Origin: Planctomycetaceae bacterium
GTDB lineage: Bacteria > Planctomycetota > Phycisphaerae > Phycisphaerales > SM1A02
Assembly: GCA_002685335.1 (NCBI GenBank)
Contig: NYWY01000069.1
Coordinates: 1 to 13,771, forward strand
Reading direction: 5' to 3'
Length of the DNA stretch: 13,771 nt
Position numbers and translations under genes: made by a program. The notes beneath the pieces are model-generated. The model did no database searches. It was not told where the DNA came from and saw only the letters and a program-made list of their open reading frames with translations. This document shows positions 6,751 through 13,380 of this stretch, piece after piece. Within the stretch, counting starts at the first letter, position 1. The number at the start of each line of letters is the position of its first letter.

Positions 6751-7578
6751 TCATCCATCCTTCCGACGGAAGATCGACCTGATCCGACGAATCGAGCGTC
6801 TGCCCGTCGAGTAGAGCCGCGGCCATCGCAGCTCGAGGACGTATCCGAGCATCCACGCCAGCTTCCATTCGGGCACCGGATCTCGCTTGAACACGAGGAC
6901 CGGTGACCCGTCGATCACACAGGTCTTGCGAACGCTCGACCTCAGGAAGTCGTCGGCGAGCAAGGCCGCTCGACAGGCCTCGGCCTCTTCGGATCGGCAC
7001 CAGTACGTCTTGTTGAATCCGATCGCGAAGATCCGGAGCCCCGCCTCGGAAAGCGCCGAACTTCCGAAGACGGCCATGCTCACCTCCGGCCACGCCGCTC
7101 GAAAGACGTCATCGACCGCGAGCACGCCCGCGGGTTCGAGCACGTCGATCGCCAGCCGGAGATCGTTGGTGACGGCGGCGAAATGATGCCCGCCATCGAT
7201 GTGGAAGAGGCGAGCCCGGCCGACGCTGGCGACGATGTCCTCGGGCGTCACCTCGAAGGACGATCGGAGGTCGATGACCACACGATCCTCCGGGATTCCG
7301 AAGGCGGCGAGATTCGCCTTCAATCTCCCGAGATCACCACGACCCGAGCCATCACGATTCTCCTCCTGACGGCCGAAGAGATCGATGACGTAGGCGGTGG
7401 TGGTCTCGCTCTGCGCCGTGAGCATCGACAACAGCGACTTTCCCTGGTGGGTGCCGATCTCGACGATCGCCCCCGGCGTCGATGCGTCTTCCTGCATGCG
7501 AAGAATCGTGCCGAGAATCTCGTGGTCGACCCTTGAGAGCCAACCAGGAATCCGTCCGATCCGTCGGTCATGGTTCAT
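6751..7578 (-). CDS. Class I SAM-dependent methyltransferase (Methyltransf_24-like)
   Basis: A 275-residue protein with a Rossmann methyltransferase core. Motif I is VEIGTHQGKS (39-48). It is followed by an acidic end of strand 2 (VIDLFG, 64-69), then LFHIDGGHHFAAVTNDL (124-140) and VLAVDDVF (152-159). The ID-GGHH-Y/F pattern and the DD of strand 5 are typical of the Methyltransf_24 / cephalosporin-hydroxylase-like group, often found in glycan or secondary-product gene sets, where the metal-binding His and Asp residues help catalysis. The substrate cannot be told. The C-terminus is strongly basic (RRSIRRIRSIFRRKDG). It starts 28 bases after guaA ends on the same strand, so the two are probably co-transcribed. 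It converges with a DegT-family gene, also a glycan-associated family, which is suggestive only. Confidence 0.82.
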   Translation of the reverse strand: MNHDRRIGRIPGWLSRVDHEILGTILRMQEDASTPGAIVEIGTHQGKSLLSMLTAQSETTTAYVIDLFGRQEENRDGSGRGDLGRLKANLAAFGIPEDRVVIDLRSSFEVTPEDIVASVGRARLFHIDGGHHFAAVTNDLRLAIDVLEPAGVLAVDDVFRAAWPEVSMAVFGSSALSEAGLRIFAIGFNKTYWCRSEEAEACRAALLADDFLRSSVRKTCVIDGSPVLVFKRDPVPEWKLAWMLGYVLELRWPRLYSTGRRSIRRIRSIFRRKDG

Positions 7579-7606
7579 GTCGTCGGCCCGTCGAAGAGAA
7601 GCATGC

Positions 7607-9220
7607 TCACTCCCATTCGATGGTGGCGGGCGGCTTCGAGCTGATGTCGTAGACGACCCGGTTCACCCCGGAAACCTCGTTGATGATCCGATTGGAGATC
7701 GACGCGAGCACTTCGTAGGGAAGTCGGGCCCAATCCGCGGTCATGAAGTCCTGCGTCTCGACCGCCCTGACCGCCACCACGTTCTCGTAGGTCCGCCCAT
7801 CTCCCATGACCCCGACGGATCGAACCGGAAGCAGCACGGCGAAGACCTGGTTGGTCGATCGATACAGTTCGTTGGCGACGATCTCCTCCAACAGGATCTC
7901 ATCGCATTCCCGGAGCAGGTCGAGCTTGTCGCCGGTGATGTCGCCGAGGACGCGGACCGCGAGCCCGGGGCCGGGGAACGGATGTCTCCAGACGATCGAC
8001 GGTGGCAGCCCGAGCACCTCGCCGAGGGTCCTGACCTCATCCTTGAAGAGGTCTCGAAGAGGTTCGATCAGTTCGAACCCGAGTTCTTCGGGGAGTCCGC
8101 CGACGTTGTGGTGGAGTTTGATGTTCGCCGCGGTCCCCGCGAGGGAACGACCGCTTTCGATCACATCCGGGTAGAGCGTGCCCTGAGCGAGGAATCTCGC
8201 GCCGCCGTAGGGGGAGGATTCCGATTCGACCTCGCGGGCGGCCTGGCGGAACACGTCGATGAAACGATGGCCGATCAGACGTCGCTTCTCCTGGGGATCG
8301 TCCACCCCGGCGAGATCGGAAAGGAATTCCTTCTCCGCATCCACGACCCGGAGATCGATGTCGAAATGATCCCGGAACGTCGATTCGACCAGGGTGCGTT
8401 CCTTCTTCCGCAGGAGTCCGTTGTCCACGAAGATGCAGGTCAACTGATCACCGATCGCCCGCTGGAGCAGGGCCGCGACCACGCTGCTGTCCACGCCACC
8501 CGAAAGGCCGCAGATCACCCGGTCGTTTCCCACCTGCTCGCGGACCCGCTCGCATTCGGCGTCGAGAAACTCGCTCATCCGCCAGTTGCCGGTGCAACCG
8601 CAGATTCCGAACAGGAAGTTGCGGAGGATGTCCACGCCGTGCGGCGTATGCGTGACTTCGGGATGGAACTGGACGCCCCAGACCGGACGTTCACGATGCC
8701 GGACCGCGGCGAAGGGACAGGTCTCCGTCGCGGCGACCGCTTCGAATCCCTCGGACAAGCCGGTGACCTGGTCGCCGTGACTCATCCAGACCGATGTTCG
8801 TTCGGGAATTCCGGCCAACAATCCCTGATCGTTGAGGATCTCCAACTGGGCCCGACCGTACTCCCGATGAGACGCATCCTGAACCTTGCCTCCGAGCATC
8901 TCGCAGACCAGCTGCATGCCGTAGCAGATGCCGAGGACCGGAACGCCGAGTTCGAGGATCGCCGGATCGCACCGAGGGGCGTCCGACGTGCCGACGCTGG
9001 ACGGGCCACCGGACAGGATGATCCCCCTGGGGTTCAGGCGCTTGATGGTCTCGAGATCGGTGTCCGGCGCCACCAGGAGGCTGAACGCGCCCAACTCGCG
9101 AACTCGCCGGGCGATCAGCTGCGTGTACTGGCTTCCGAAGTCAAGAATCGGAATGGTCTCGGTCGCCGGAACGTGGCCCACGGTTCCCGAGGATGGTCCT
9201 GATGTGTTGTCGGTGGTCAT
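7607..9220 (-). CDS. guaA: GMP synthase (glutamine-hydrolysing)
   Basis: A 537-residue, full-length GMP synthase, which aminates XMP to GMP using glutamine and ATP in the cytoplasm. The N-terminal class I amidotransferase has [15 protein letters not shown] (25-39), the nucleophile Cys99 in GICYGMQ and His186/Glu188 in QFHPEV. The ATP-pyrophosphatase domain has the P-loop GLSGGVDSS (238-246). The dimerisation domain ends in the usual TIEWE. The ATG at 9220 gives a normal-length leader before the amidotransferase and has GAAGG eight bases upstream. An in-frame GTG at 9283, with a G-rich stretch before it, would add 21 residues and cannot be excluded. A perfect 14-bp palindrome covers the ribosome-binding site. 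A methyltransferase gene follows by 28 bases. No purine riboswitch aptamer is recognised upstream. Confidence 0.97.
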   Translation of the reverse strand: MTTDNTSGPSSGTVGHVPATETIPILDFGSQYTQLIARRVRELGAFSLLVAPDTDLETIKRLNPRGIILSGGPSSVGTSDAPRCDPAILELGVPVLGICYGMQLVCEMLGGKVQDASHREYGRAQLEILNDQGLLAGIPERTSVWMSHGDQVTGLSEGFEAVAATETCPFAAVRHRERPVWGVQFHPEVTHTPHGVDILRNFLFGICGCTGNWRMSEFLDAECERVREQVGNDRVICGLSGGVDSSVVAALLQRAIGDQLTCIFVDNGLLRKKERTLVESTFRDHFDIDLRVVDAEKEFLSDLAGVDDPQEKRRLIGHRFIDVFRQAAREVESESSPYGGARFLAQGTLYPDVIESGRSLAGTAANIKLHHNVGGLPEELGFELIEPLRDLFKDEVRTLGEVLGLPPSIVWRHPFPGPGLAVRVLGDITGDKLDLLRECDEILLEEIVANELYRSTNQVFAVLLPVRSVGVMGDGRTYENVVAVRAVETQDFMTADWARLPYEVLASISNRIINEVSGVNRVVYDISSKPPATIEWE

Positions 9221-9221
9221 T

Positions 9222-9235
9222 CTGAAGGCCTTCAG
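9222..9235. promoter_or_regulatory. Perfect 14-bp palindrome at the guaA start
   Basis: CTGAAGGCCTTCAG is identical on both strands and begins one base upstream of the guaA ATG, including the GAAGG Shine-Dalgarno. It could be an operator for a dimeric repressor. As RNA it would be a tight fold that hides the ribosome-binding site, or a site for transcript dimers. The sequence alone does not separate these. Confidence 0.45.
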
Positions 9236-9328
9236 CGTCTCAAGGGGGTCGCTTTCGGGGAAACCGCGAAGGGTACCACTCACCCCCCCGCCTCGGAACC
9301 GAATCCGAAGGGATCATCTTGTTGGGTG

Positions 9329-9334
9329 TATCCT
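9329..9334 (+). promoter_or_regulatory. TANNNT -10 box, leaderless type
   Basis: TATCCT ends exactly six bases before the ATG at 9341, so transcription would start at the start codon. No Shine-Dalgarno and no clear -35 are visible. The spacing is the same as at 3992-3997. Confidence 0.35.
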
Positions 9335-9340
9335 GTCGCC

Positions 9341-9724
9341 ATGCGGAGATCCTCCTCCATCTTTGGGGTCATTTCGGCCGTCATGGCGGGGTGGATTTCC
9401 GCGTGCGCCCCACCGATTCCGTCGGGTGGATTCGACTCTCCCGATCCCGCCAGCCGTATTTATGCCGCGGTCGGCGTGGCCGAGCAGTTCGAAAAAGATG
9501 GCGTCCGACCCGACGTGGCGACGCTCGAAAATCTGATTCGCCTGCTGAACTCCTCGGACCCGGCGGCCCGCCTCGTGGCCGGTGACACCCTCCGCCTGGT
9601 GACCGGTGTGAATCTCGGTTTTCAGGCCTCGGCTCCACTGTCCGAACGCATGGTCGCGACCCAACGATGGGTTCGCTGGGTCAAGGCCCTCGCCTCGCCC
9701 TCGAATCCGGAGGAGACGACATGA
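9341..9724 (+). CDS. Small lipoprotein, possible HEAT-like segment
   Basis: A 127-residue protein beginning MRRSSSIFGVISAVMAGW and then ISAC, a good lipobox with Cys22 as the lipidated residue, so it should be anchored in a membrane outside the cytoplasm. The mature part holds a helical unit, LLNSSDPAARLVAGDTLRLV, resembling one HEAT repeat, followed by TGVNLGFQ and then ERMVATQRWVRWVKAL. This short pattern ending in W..W appears to be a conserved fold, but I cannot name the family. The ATG at 9341 is preferred over the GTG at 9326 because the signal peptide begins there. Its stop overlaps the next ATG (ATGA at 9721-9724), so it is translationally coupled to the RsbW-like gene. This is odd for a lipoprotein and suggests a shared pathway. 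It may be a sensor or an envelope partner of the MlaE permease encoded downstream. Confidence 0.82.
   Translation: MRRSSSIFGVISAVMAGWISACAPPIPSGGFDSPDPASRIYAAVGVAEQFEKDGVRPDVATLENLIRLLNSSDPAARLVAGDTLRLVTGVNLGFQASAPLSERMVATQRWVRWVKALASPSNPEETT
9709..9714 (+). promoter_or_regulatory. Strong ribosome-binding site for the RsbW-like gene
   Basis: GGAGGA lies six bases before the ATG at 9721, inside the end of the lipoprotein gene. It fixes the start of the kinase gene and supports coupled translation across the ATGA overlap. Confidence 0.7.
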
Positions 9725-10224
9725 GTGGAACCACCCCCGCCGTGATCCGCATGCAGATCCTCAGTCGACCGGAACTGCTCGCACCAGTCCGATCGATGGT
9801 GCTCTCCCTCTCGGAACGATTCGGTTTCGACGAGGTCGAAAGCGGCCACCTCGCTCTGGCGGTCGACGAAGCACTCGCCAACGTGATCAGGCATGGATAC
9901 GACTCCAGTCCGGACGGTCGCATCTGGATCTCCTTTCATCAGATCAACGACCCCCGCCCCTGCTTCCGCATCGAGATCGAGGACGAGGGAACCCAGGTCG
10001 ATCCCGAATCGATCCTCCCACGCCGGCTCGAGGACGTCCGTCCGGGAGGCCTCGGCGTGCACATCATGCGGGAGGTCACCGACACCTGCGATTTCGAGCC
10101 CCGCAAACCAGGCGGGATGCGGGTCATCCTCCAGAAATCACCGGGCGAAGGTCACCGCGACCCGAGACCCGAATCATCAAGCTCCTCAGACGAAGCCGGG
10201 CCGGAACCGGAACGTTCTCAATGA
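9721..10224 (+). CDS. RsbW/SpoIIAB-type anti-sigma factor / serine kinase
   Basis: A 167-residue GHKL-fold ATPase of the HATPase_c_2 group. The N box is DEALANVIRHG (49-59), with Glu50 and Asn54 as the expected ATP/Mg residues. The G1 box is EDEG (87-90) and the G2 box GGLGVHIM (109-116). Such proteins bind a sigma factor or other partner and inactivate STAS antagonists by phosphorylating a serine. The last 27 residues are a Ser/Glu/Pro-rich, probably disordered tail not usual in RsbW. The substrate is probably the STAS protein encoded 15 bases downstream. No sigma-factor gene is present in the window, so the controlled partner may be something else, possibly the MlaE complex. The start is fixed by a strong ribosome-binding site and the ATGA overlap. 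Confidence 0.9.
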   Translation: MSGTTPAVIRMQILSRPELLAPVRSMVLSLSERFGFDEVESGHLALAVDEALANVIRHGYDSSPDGRIWISFHQINDPRPCFRIEIEDEGTQVDPESILPRRLEDVRPGGLGVHIMREVTDTCDFEPRKPGGMRVILQKSPGEGHRDPRPESSSSSDEAGPEPERSQ

Positions 10225-10239
10225 AGTGGACCTGATTCA

Positions 10240-10587
10240 ATGGCCAGAGAATTCCAGATCGATGTCGATCAGAGCAATGATGCCGGTGTGGTGGTCGTCA
10301 AACCACTCGGAGAGGTCGATCTCGCCTCGAGTCCCCAGCTCCGCGCCCGATTGACCGAACTGATCGCCGGGCATCCGACCCGCATGATCATCGACCTCTC
10401 TCAGGTCTCCTACATGGACTCGTCCGGCGTGGCGACCCTGGTGGAAGCCATGCAGCAGTGCCGTCGCCATTCCGCGACCCTCGCACTCGCGGAACTCCAG
10501 ACCCGGGTTCGAAGCGTCTTCGAGATCGCTCGACTCGATACCGTCTTCGACATCCAGGACGACCTCGAGTCGGCATTGAAGGGCTAA
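10240..10587 (+). CDS. STAS-domain anti-sigma factor antagonist (RsbV/SpoIIAA- or MlaB-like)
   Basis: A 115-residue single STAS domain covering the whole protein. The hallmark loop is IDLSQVSYMDSSGVATLVEA (51-70). In RsbV/SpoIIAA the first serine after Asp in this DSxG motif is phosphorylated by the partner kinase, which predicts Ser61 here. Unphosphorylated, such proteins bind the RsbW-type kinase and free its target. STAS proteins also occur as MlaB, a subunit of Mla lipid transporters. E. coli MlaB has DTAG at this site, as I recall. This gene sits between an RsbW-like kinase (15 bases) and an MlaE permease (two bases), so both roles fit. The start ATG has only a weak ribosome-binding site but follows the kinase gene closely. 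Confidence 0.9.
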   Translation: MAREFQIDVDQSNDAGVVVVKPLGEVDLASSPQLRARLTELIAGHPTRMIIDLSQVSYMDSSGVATLVEAMQQCRRHSATLALAELQTRVRSVFEIARLDTVFDIQDDLESALKG

Positions 10588-10589
10588 TC

Positions 10590-11423
10590 ATGTCGGATAC
10601 CGTGGCTCGACGCAGACCATTCGTCGCCCTGACCGAGGCGCTGGGAGGCCTCGTCGCCGGAACCCTCGAATTCGTCGGCGGCCTCGTCTGGCTCCTGATC
10701 GATCTCCTTCGCTGGATCGTCCGCTCCCTGTTTTCGAGCCGGATCCGCTTCGGTCGATCCGCGTTCGTGTCCCAGATGGTCCGGGTCGGCGTCCAGTCGG
10801 TCAGCATCGTCCTGCTGGTCTCCTCGAGCATCGGTCTCATCCTCGCATTGCAGACGGCCCCCAGCCTCCAGCAGTTCGGCCAGGTCGACAAGGTGGCCAA
10901 TCTGGTCGGAGTCGCGGTCTTCCGCGAACTCGGGCCTTTGATCGCCGCGATCGTGCTGACTGGATTCGCGGGCGCCTCGATCGCCGCCGAACTGGGCACC
11001 ATGGTGGTCGGAGAGGAGATCGAAGCACTCGAATCGATGGGGTTGAACCCGGTGCGATTCCTCGTGGTCCCCCGAGTGCTCGCCAGTGCGATCAGTCTGG
11101 TGCTGCTCTCGGTGATCGCGGATCTCTCGGCGGTCATCGCCGGTGGCGTGATCGGAGTCACCCAGTTCGGAATCCCCTACGAGGTCTACAAGGACAACAC
11201 GATCTCCCAGTTGTCCGACATCGATTTCCTCACCGGATTGTTCAAAGCGGGCGTCTTCGGGACCATCCTCGGCCTGATCGCCTGTCGAAACGGCCTGATG
11301 GTCTCCGGCGGCGCGGCGGGCGTGGGCAAGGCCACCACCGACACCGTGGTCCAGACCGTGGTCACCGTCATCTTCGCCGACCTGTTCTTCACCGCGGTCT
11401 TCTACGCCGTCGGTTGGTCCTGA
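10590..11423 (+). CDS. mlaE: MlaE-family ABC transporter permease
   Basis: A 277-residue polytopic membrane protein with the hallmarks of MlaE: FRELGPLIAAIVLTGFAGAS (111-130), then AAELGTMVVGEEIEALESMG (132-151), NPVRFLVVPRVLA (153-165) and near the C-terminus SGGAAGVGKATTDTVV (239-254). About five or six membrane helices are expected, preceded by an amphipathic interface helix (about 20-45). MlaE is the inner-membrane permease of ABC systems that move phospholipids between membranes, working with the ATPase MlaF, the MCE protein MlaD and the STAS protein MlaB. Neither mlaF nor mlaD follows: the next gene, on the opposite strand, ends three bases away. So the ATPase and MCE partners must be elsewhere. 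AGGG lies six bases before the start. The STAS gene ends two bases upstream. Confidence 0.93.
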   Translation: MSDTVARRRPFVALTEALGGLVAGTLEFVGGLVWLLIDLLRWIVRSLFSSRIRFGRSAFVSQMVRVGVQSVSIVLLVSSSIGLILALQTAPSLQQFGQVDKVANLVGVAVFRELGPLIAAIVLTGFAGASIAAELGTMVVGEEIEALESMGLNPVRFLVVPRVLASAISLVLLSVIADLSAVIAGGVIGVTQFGIPYEVYKDNTISQLSDIDFLTGLFKAGVFGTILGLIACRNGLMVSGGAAGVGKATTDTVVQTVVTVIFADLFFTAVFYAVGWS

Positions 11424-11426
11424 AAC

Positions 11427-12191
11427 TCAGGCGCCCACCGCGAGACGCTCGGCGGTTCGAGCCGGCAGTCCCGCATTGATCGCTCGATCCTGGGCCGAGG
11501 CGATGTCGTAGGCGACCCGTTCCCAGGCCACGGTCCCGTCCGCGAGATCGAGCACCGAGAAGGACGCTCGAGGATCCCCGTCACGTGGTTGTCCGACCGA
11601 GCCTGGATTGATGATCCAGCGCTGCGAGGCATCGACTTCGATCGTCCGCAGGCCCTTCCGGGGCACGGCCACCACCGGCGCACCGTCTGCGGCGTCATCG
11701 GACCCGGCCAGCCGGAACGCGGTCGGAAGGTGGGTGTGGCCCACCAGACACACCGGAACGTCGACCCCGCGAAAGGCATCGTTCGCATCCCGGGCATGCA
11801 GGAGATATCGAGCCCCACCGGGAATCGGCGAGTCGTGGACGCACATGACCGCCGAACCGATGTAACCCATGCCGGGAAGCTGGCCGATCGCTTCCAGAAG
11901 ATCCGGTCGGTCTCGGCGGAGTCGTCTTCGAGTCCAACCGATCGCCTCTCGAGCGACCTCGCGAAATCCATTGGCGAGAGAGGGATCGAGCACCGCCTCT
12001 TCGTGGTTTCCGATGACCATGAACGCACGGCGTTCGAACAAGAGATCCAGACAAGCCTCCGGATCCGGGCCGTACCCGACCACATCCCCGAGGCAGACCA
12101 GTCGGTCCACGCCCAGACCATCGAGACTCCGAAGCACCGCTTCCAGAGCCAGTCGATTTCCGTGAATGTCGGAGATGATTCCCAGTCGCAT
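11427..12191 (-). CDS. Calcineurin-like metallophosphoesterase (YfcE/MJ0936-like)
   Basis: A 254-residue protein with all five metal-binding motifs of the superfamily: DIHGN (8-12), GDVVGYGPDP (35-44), GNHE (61-64), CVHDSP (117-122) and GHTH (151-154). The order and the GYGPDP extension resemble small bacterial phosphodiesterases of the YfcE/MJ0936 type. Members hydrolyse phosphomonoesters, phosphodiesters or dinucleoside polyphosphates with two metal ions. The substrate cannot be assigned. No signal peptide, so cytoplasmic. GGAG lies eight bases before the ATG. It converges with mlaE with three bases between stops, and lies 122 bases downstream of dprA on the same strand, with a strong inverted repeat in the gap. 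Confidence 0.9.
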   Translation of the reverse strand: MRLGIISDIHGNRLALEAVLRSLDGLGVDRLVCLGDVVGYGPDPEACLDLLFERRAFMVIGNHEEAVLDPSLANGFREVAREAIGWTRRRLRRDRPDLLEAIGQLPGMGYIGSAVMCVHDSPIPGGARYLLHARDANDAFRGVDVPVCLVGHTHLPTAFRLAGSDDAADGAPVVAVPRKGLRTIEVDASQRWIINPGSVGQPRDGDPRASFSVLDLADGTVAWERVAYDIASAQDRAINAGLPARTAERLAVGA

Positions 12192-12218
12192 GTCGCATGC
12201 TCCGGAGTCCCTTCGGAC

Positions 12219-12252
12219 ACCCCATCACGACGCCTCCATCGTGATTCGGGGT
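12219..12252. other. Long inverted repeat between dprA and the phosphoesterase gene
   Basis: ATCACGA (12224-12230) and TCGTGAT (12239-12245) form a 7-bp stem with an 8-base loop. It is extended by CCCC (12220-12223) with GGGG (12248-12251) after a 2-base bulge, plus one A-T pair, giving 12 pairs in all. It sits 28-61 bases upstream of the phosphoesterase ATG. It has no T tract after it on the minus strand, so it is not a simple dprA terminator. It may instead be an operator or leader hairpin. Confidence 0.45.
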
Positions 12253-12313
12253 CCCTCACTCCAATGGCATCGGCCGGGAAAGGCATCGGAGTCAATGGAA
12301 TCCGGATTCAGAA

Positions 12314-13249
12314 TCATGCTTCCCCCTTCAAGAGGCCTAAAAGCCCATTCTGGCGTTCCAGTAATTCGATCGCCTGCCCGGGGTCATCCACCAGATTCGC
12401 CCACCCTTCCCGGATCGCTCGATGACACCCCGCATTCTGGAGGGTGTCCGACCGACCTGGCACCGCCATGACCTCTCGCCCGTAATCCTCGGCGGCGAGC
12501 CGGGCGGGGATGAGGGCTCCGCTGCGTCCGCCCGCCTCGATGACCAGAACACCGACGCATAAACCGGCGACCAATCGATTCCGTAGCGGGAAGTTCCCCG
12601 GCCGCGGAGGCGCTTGAACGGGGAGTTCCGAAACCACCGCCCCACCCTGCTCCGCGATCTGGATGAAGAGCGAGTCATGCTCGGGTGGATAGACATTGCC
12701 GAGGCCGGAACCGAGTATCGCCACCGTGGGCCCACCGGTCCTCAGGCAGGCTCGATGCGCTGCCGCATCGATGCCTCGAGCCCCGCCGGAACACACCATC
12801 CATCCGGACTCCGCGAAGACGGTCGCGAATCGTGCCGCAAGATCCTGACCGATGGCGGAACTTCGCCGAGCCCCCACCACCGCCACCCCCGGCCGAGCGA
12901 CCAACGCCGACGGATCGCCCACGACGCCAACCCGCAGGGGGGGGTCGATCATGCCCTCCCAGGTCCTCGGGTAATGCCGATCACCCGGCGTCACGAAGAC
13001 TCCACCAAGCCCCCGAAGCCGACGCGATTCACCGCGGATGTCTCGACGATCGACGCTCGCCCGCGCGATTCGAACCCGTTCCTGAGACCACTCGAGCGTT
13101 CCTGCCAACGCCTCGTCGGTCGCGTCGACCGCGGCCGATGACGAACCGAAGCCCCGAAGCAGTCGTCCTCCACCACGAGGGCCCACCCCCGGCATGGCCT
13201 GAATGAAACCTGCAGATTCGATCTCGCGGCGATCACGATCATTGTTCAT
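12314..13249 (-). CDS. dprA: DNA-processing protein DprA
   Basis: A 311-residue DprA/Smf protein. DprA loads RecA onto incoming single-stranded DNA during natural transformation. The Rossmann-type core is complete: AVVGARRSSAIG (123-134), CSGGARGIDAAAH (153-165), ILGSGLGNVYPPE (178-190), SELPVQAPP (207-215), FPLRNRLVAGL (220-230), then IEAGGRSGALIPARLAAEDYG (237-257) and AVPG (262-265). A helix-hairpin-helix-like stretch, MPGVGPRGGGRLLRGF, is at the N-terminus. No winged-helix domain follows the core: it stops soon after the DPGQAIELL segment, as in shorter family members. The ATG at 13249 is chosen; an in-frame GTG two codons upstream is also possible, and the ribosome-binding site is weak. 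Presence of dprA fits competence but is not proof of it, since it is widespread. Confidence 0.94.
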   Translation of the reverse strand: MNNDRDRREIESAGFIQAMPGVGPRGGGRLLRGFGSSSAAVDATDEALAGTLEWSQERVRIARASVDRRDIRGESRRLRGLGGVFVTPGDRHYPRTWEGMIDPPLRVGVVGDPSALVARPGVAVVGARRSSAIGQDLAARFATVFAESGWMVCSGGARGIDAAAHRACLRTGGPTVAILGSGLGNVYPPEHDSLFIQIAEQGGAVVSELPVQAPPRPGNFPLRNRLVAGLCVGVLVIEAGGRSGALIPARLAAEDYGREVMAVPGRSDTLQNAGCHRAIREGWANLVDDPGQAIELLERQNGLLGLLKGEA

Positions 13250-13380
13250 CAACACGCCCGCCCGATCGGCACCCTTCGTTCACTCGAAGAGCCTACGACA
13301 GCCGGACCGACGGATTGAAAAGAGAGGCGGAAGGTCGCGACCGATGCCGGCTCCCCGTCTCCAGGAGCCATCAGGAATCG
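13250..13380 (-). other. Gap between the acidic-tail gene and dprA
   Basis: 131 bases without a gene. GGCTCC and GGAGCC (13349-13369) form a 6-bp stem with a 9-base loop, 12-32 bases past the upstream stop. A CTCTCTTTTC stretch follows it on the minus strand only some 30 bases later, too far for a standard intrinsic terminator. No convincing dprA promoter is seen. Confidence 0.35.

Noticed and set aside
5333..7093. A 586-codon minus-strand frame across the DegT-like gene
   Set aside because: It is antisense to a well-supported gene and overlaps the real methyltransferase gene in another frame. It has no recognisable motif.
7397..9202. A 601-codon open frame on the plus strand across guaA and the methyltransferase start
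   Set aside because: It is antisense to guaA with all catalytic motifs intact. It also runs into the divergent gap without a plausible start context.
9221..9340. A purine riboswitch before guaA
   Set aside because: No purine aptamer core or three-way junction can be recognised. Only the short palindrome is evident.
10240..10587. Calling the STAS gene simply mlaB or rsbV
   Set aside because: Its motif and kinase neighbour favour RsbV, and its permease neighbour favours MlaB. The sequence does not decide, so no symbol is given.
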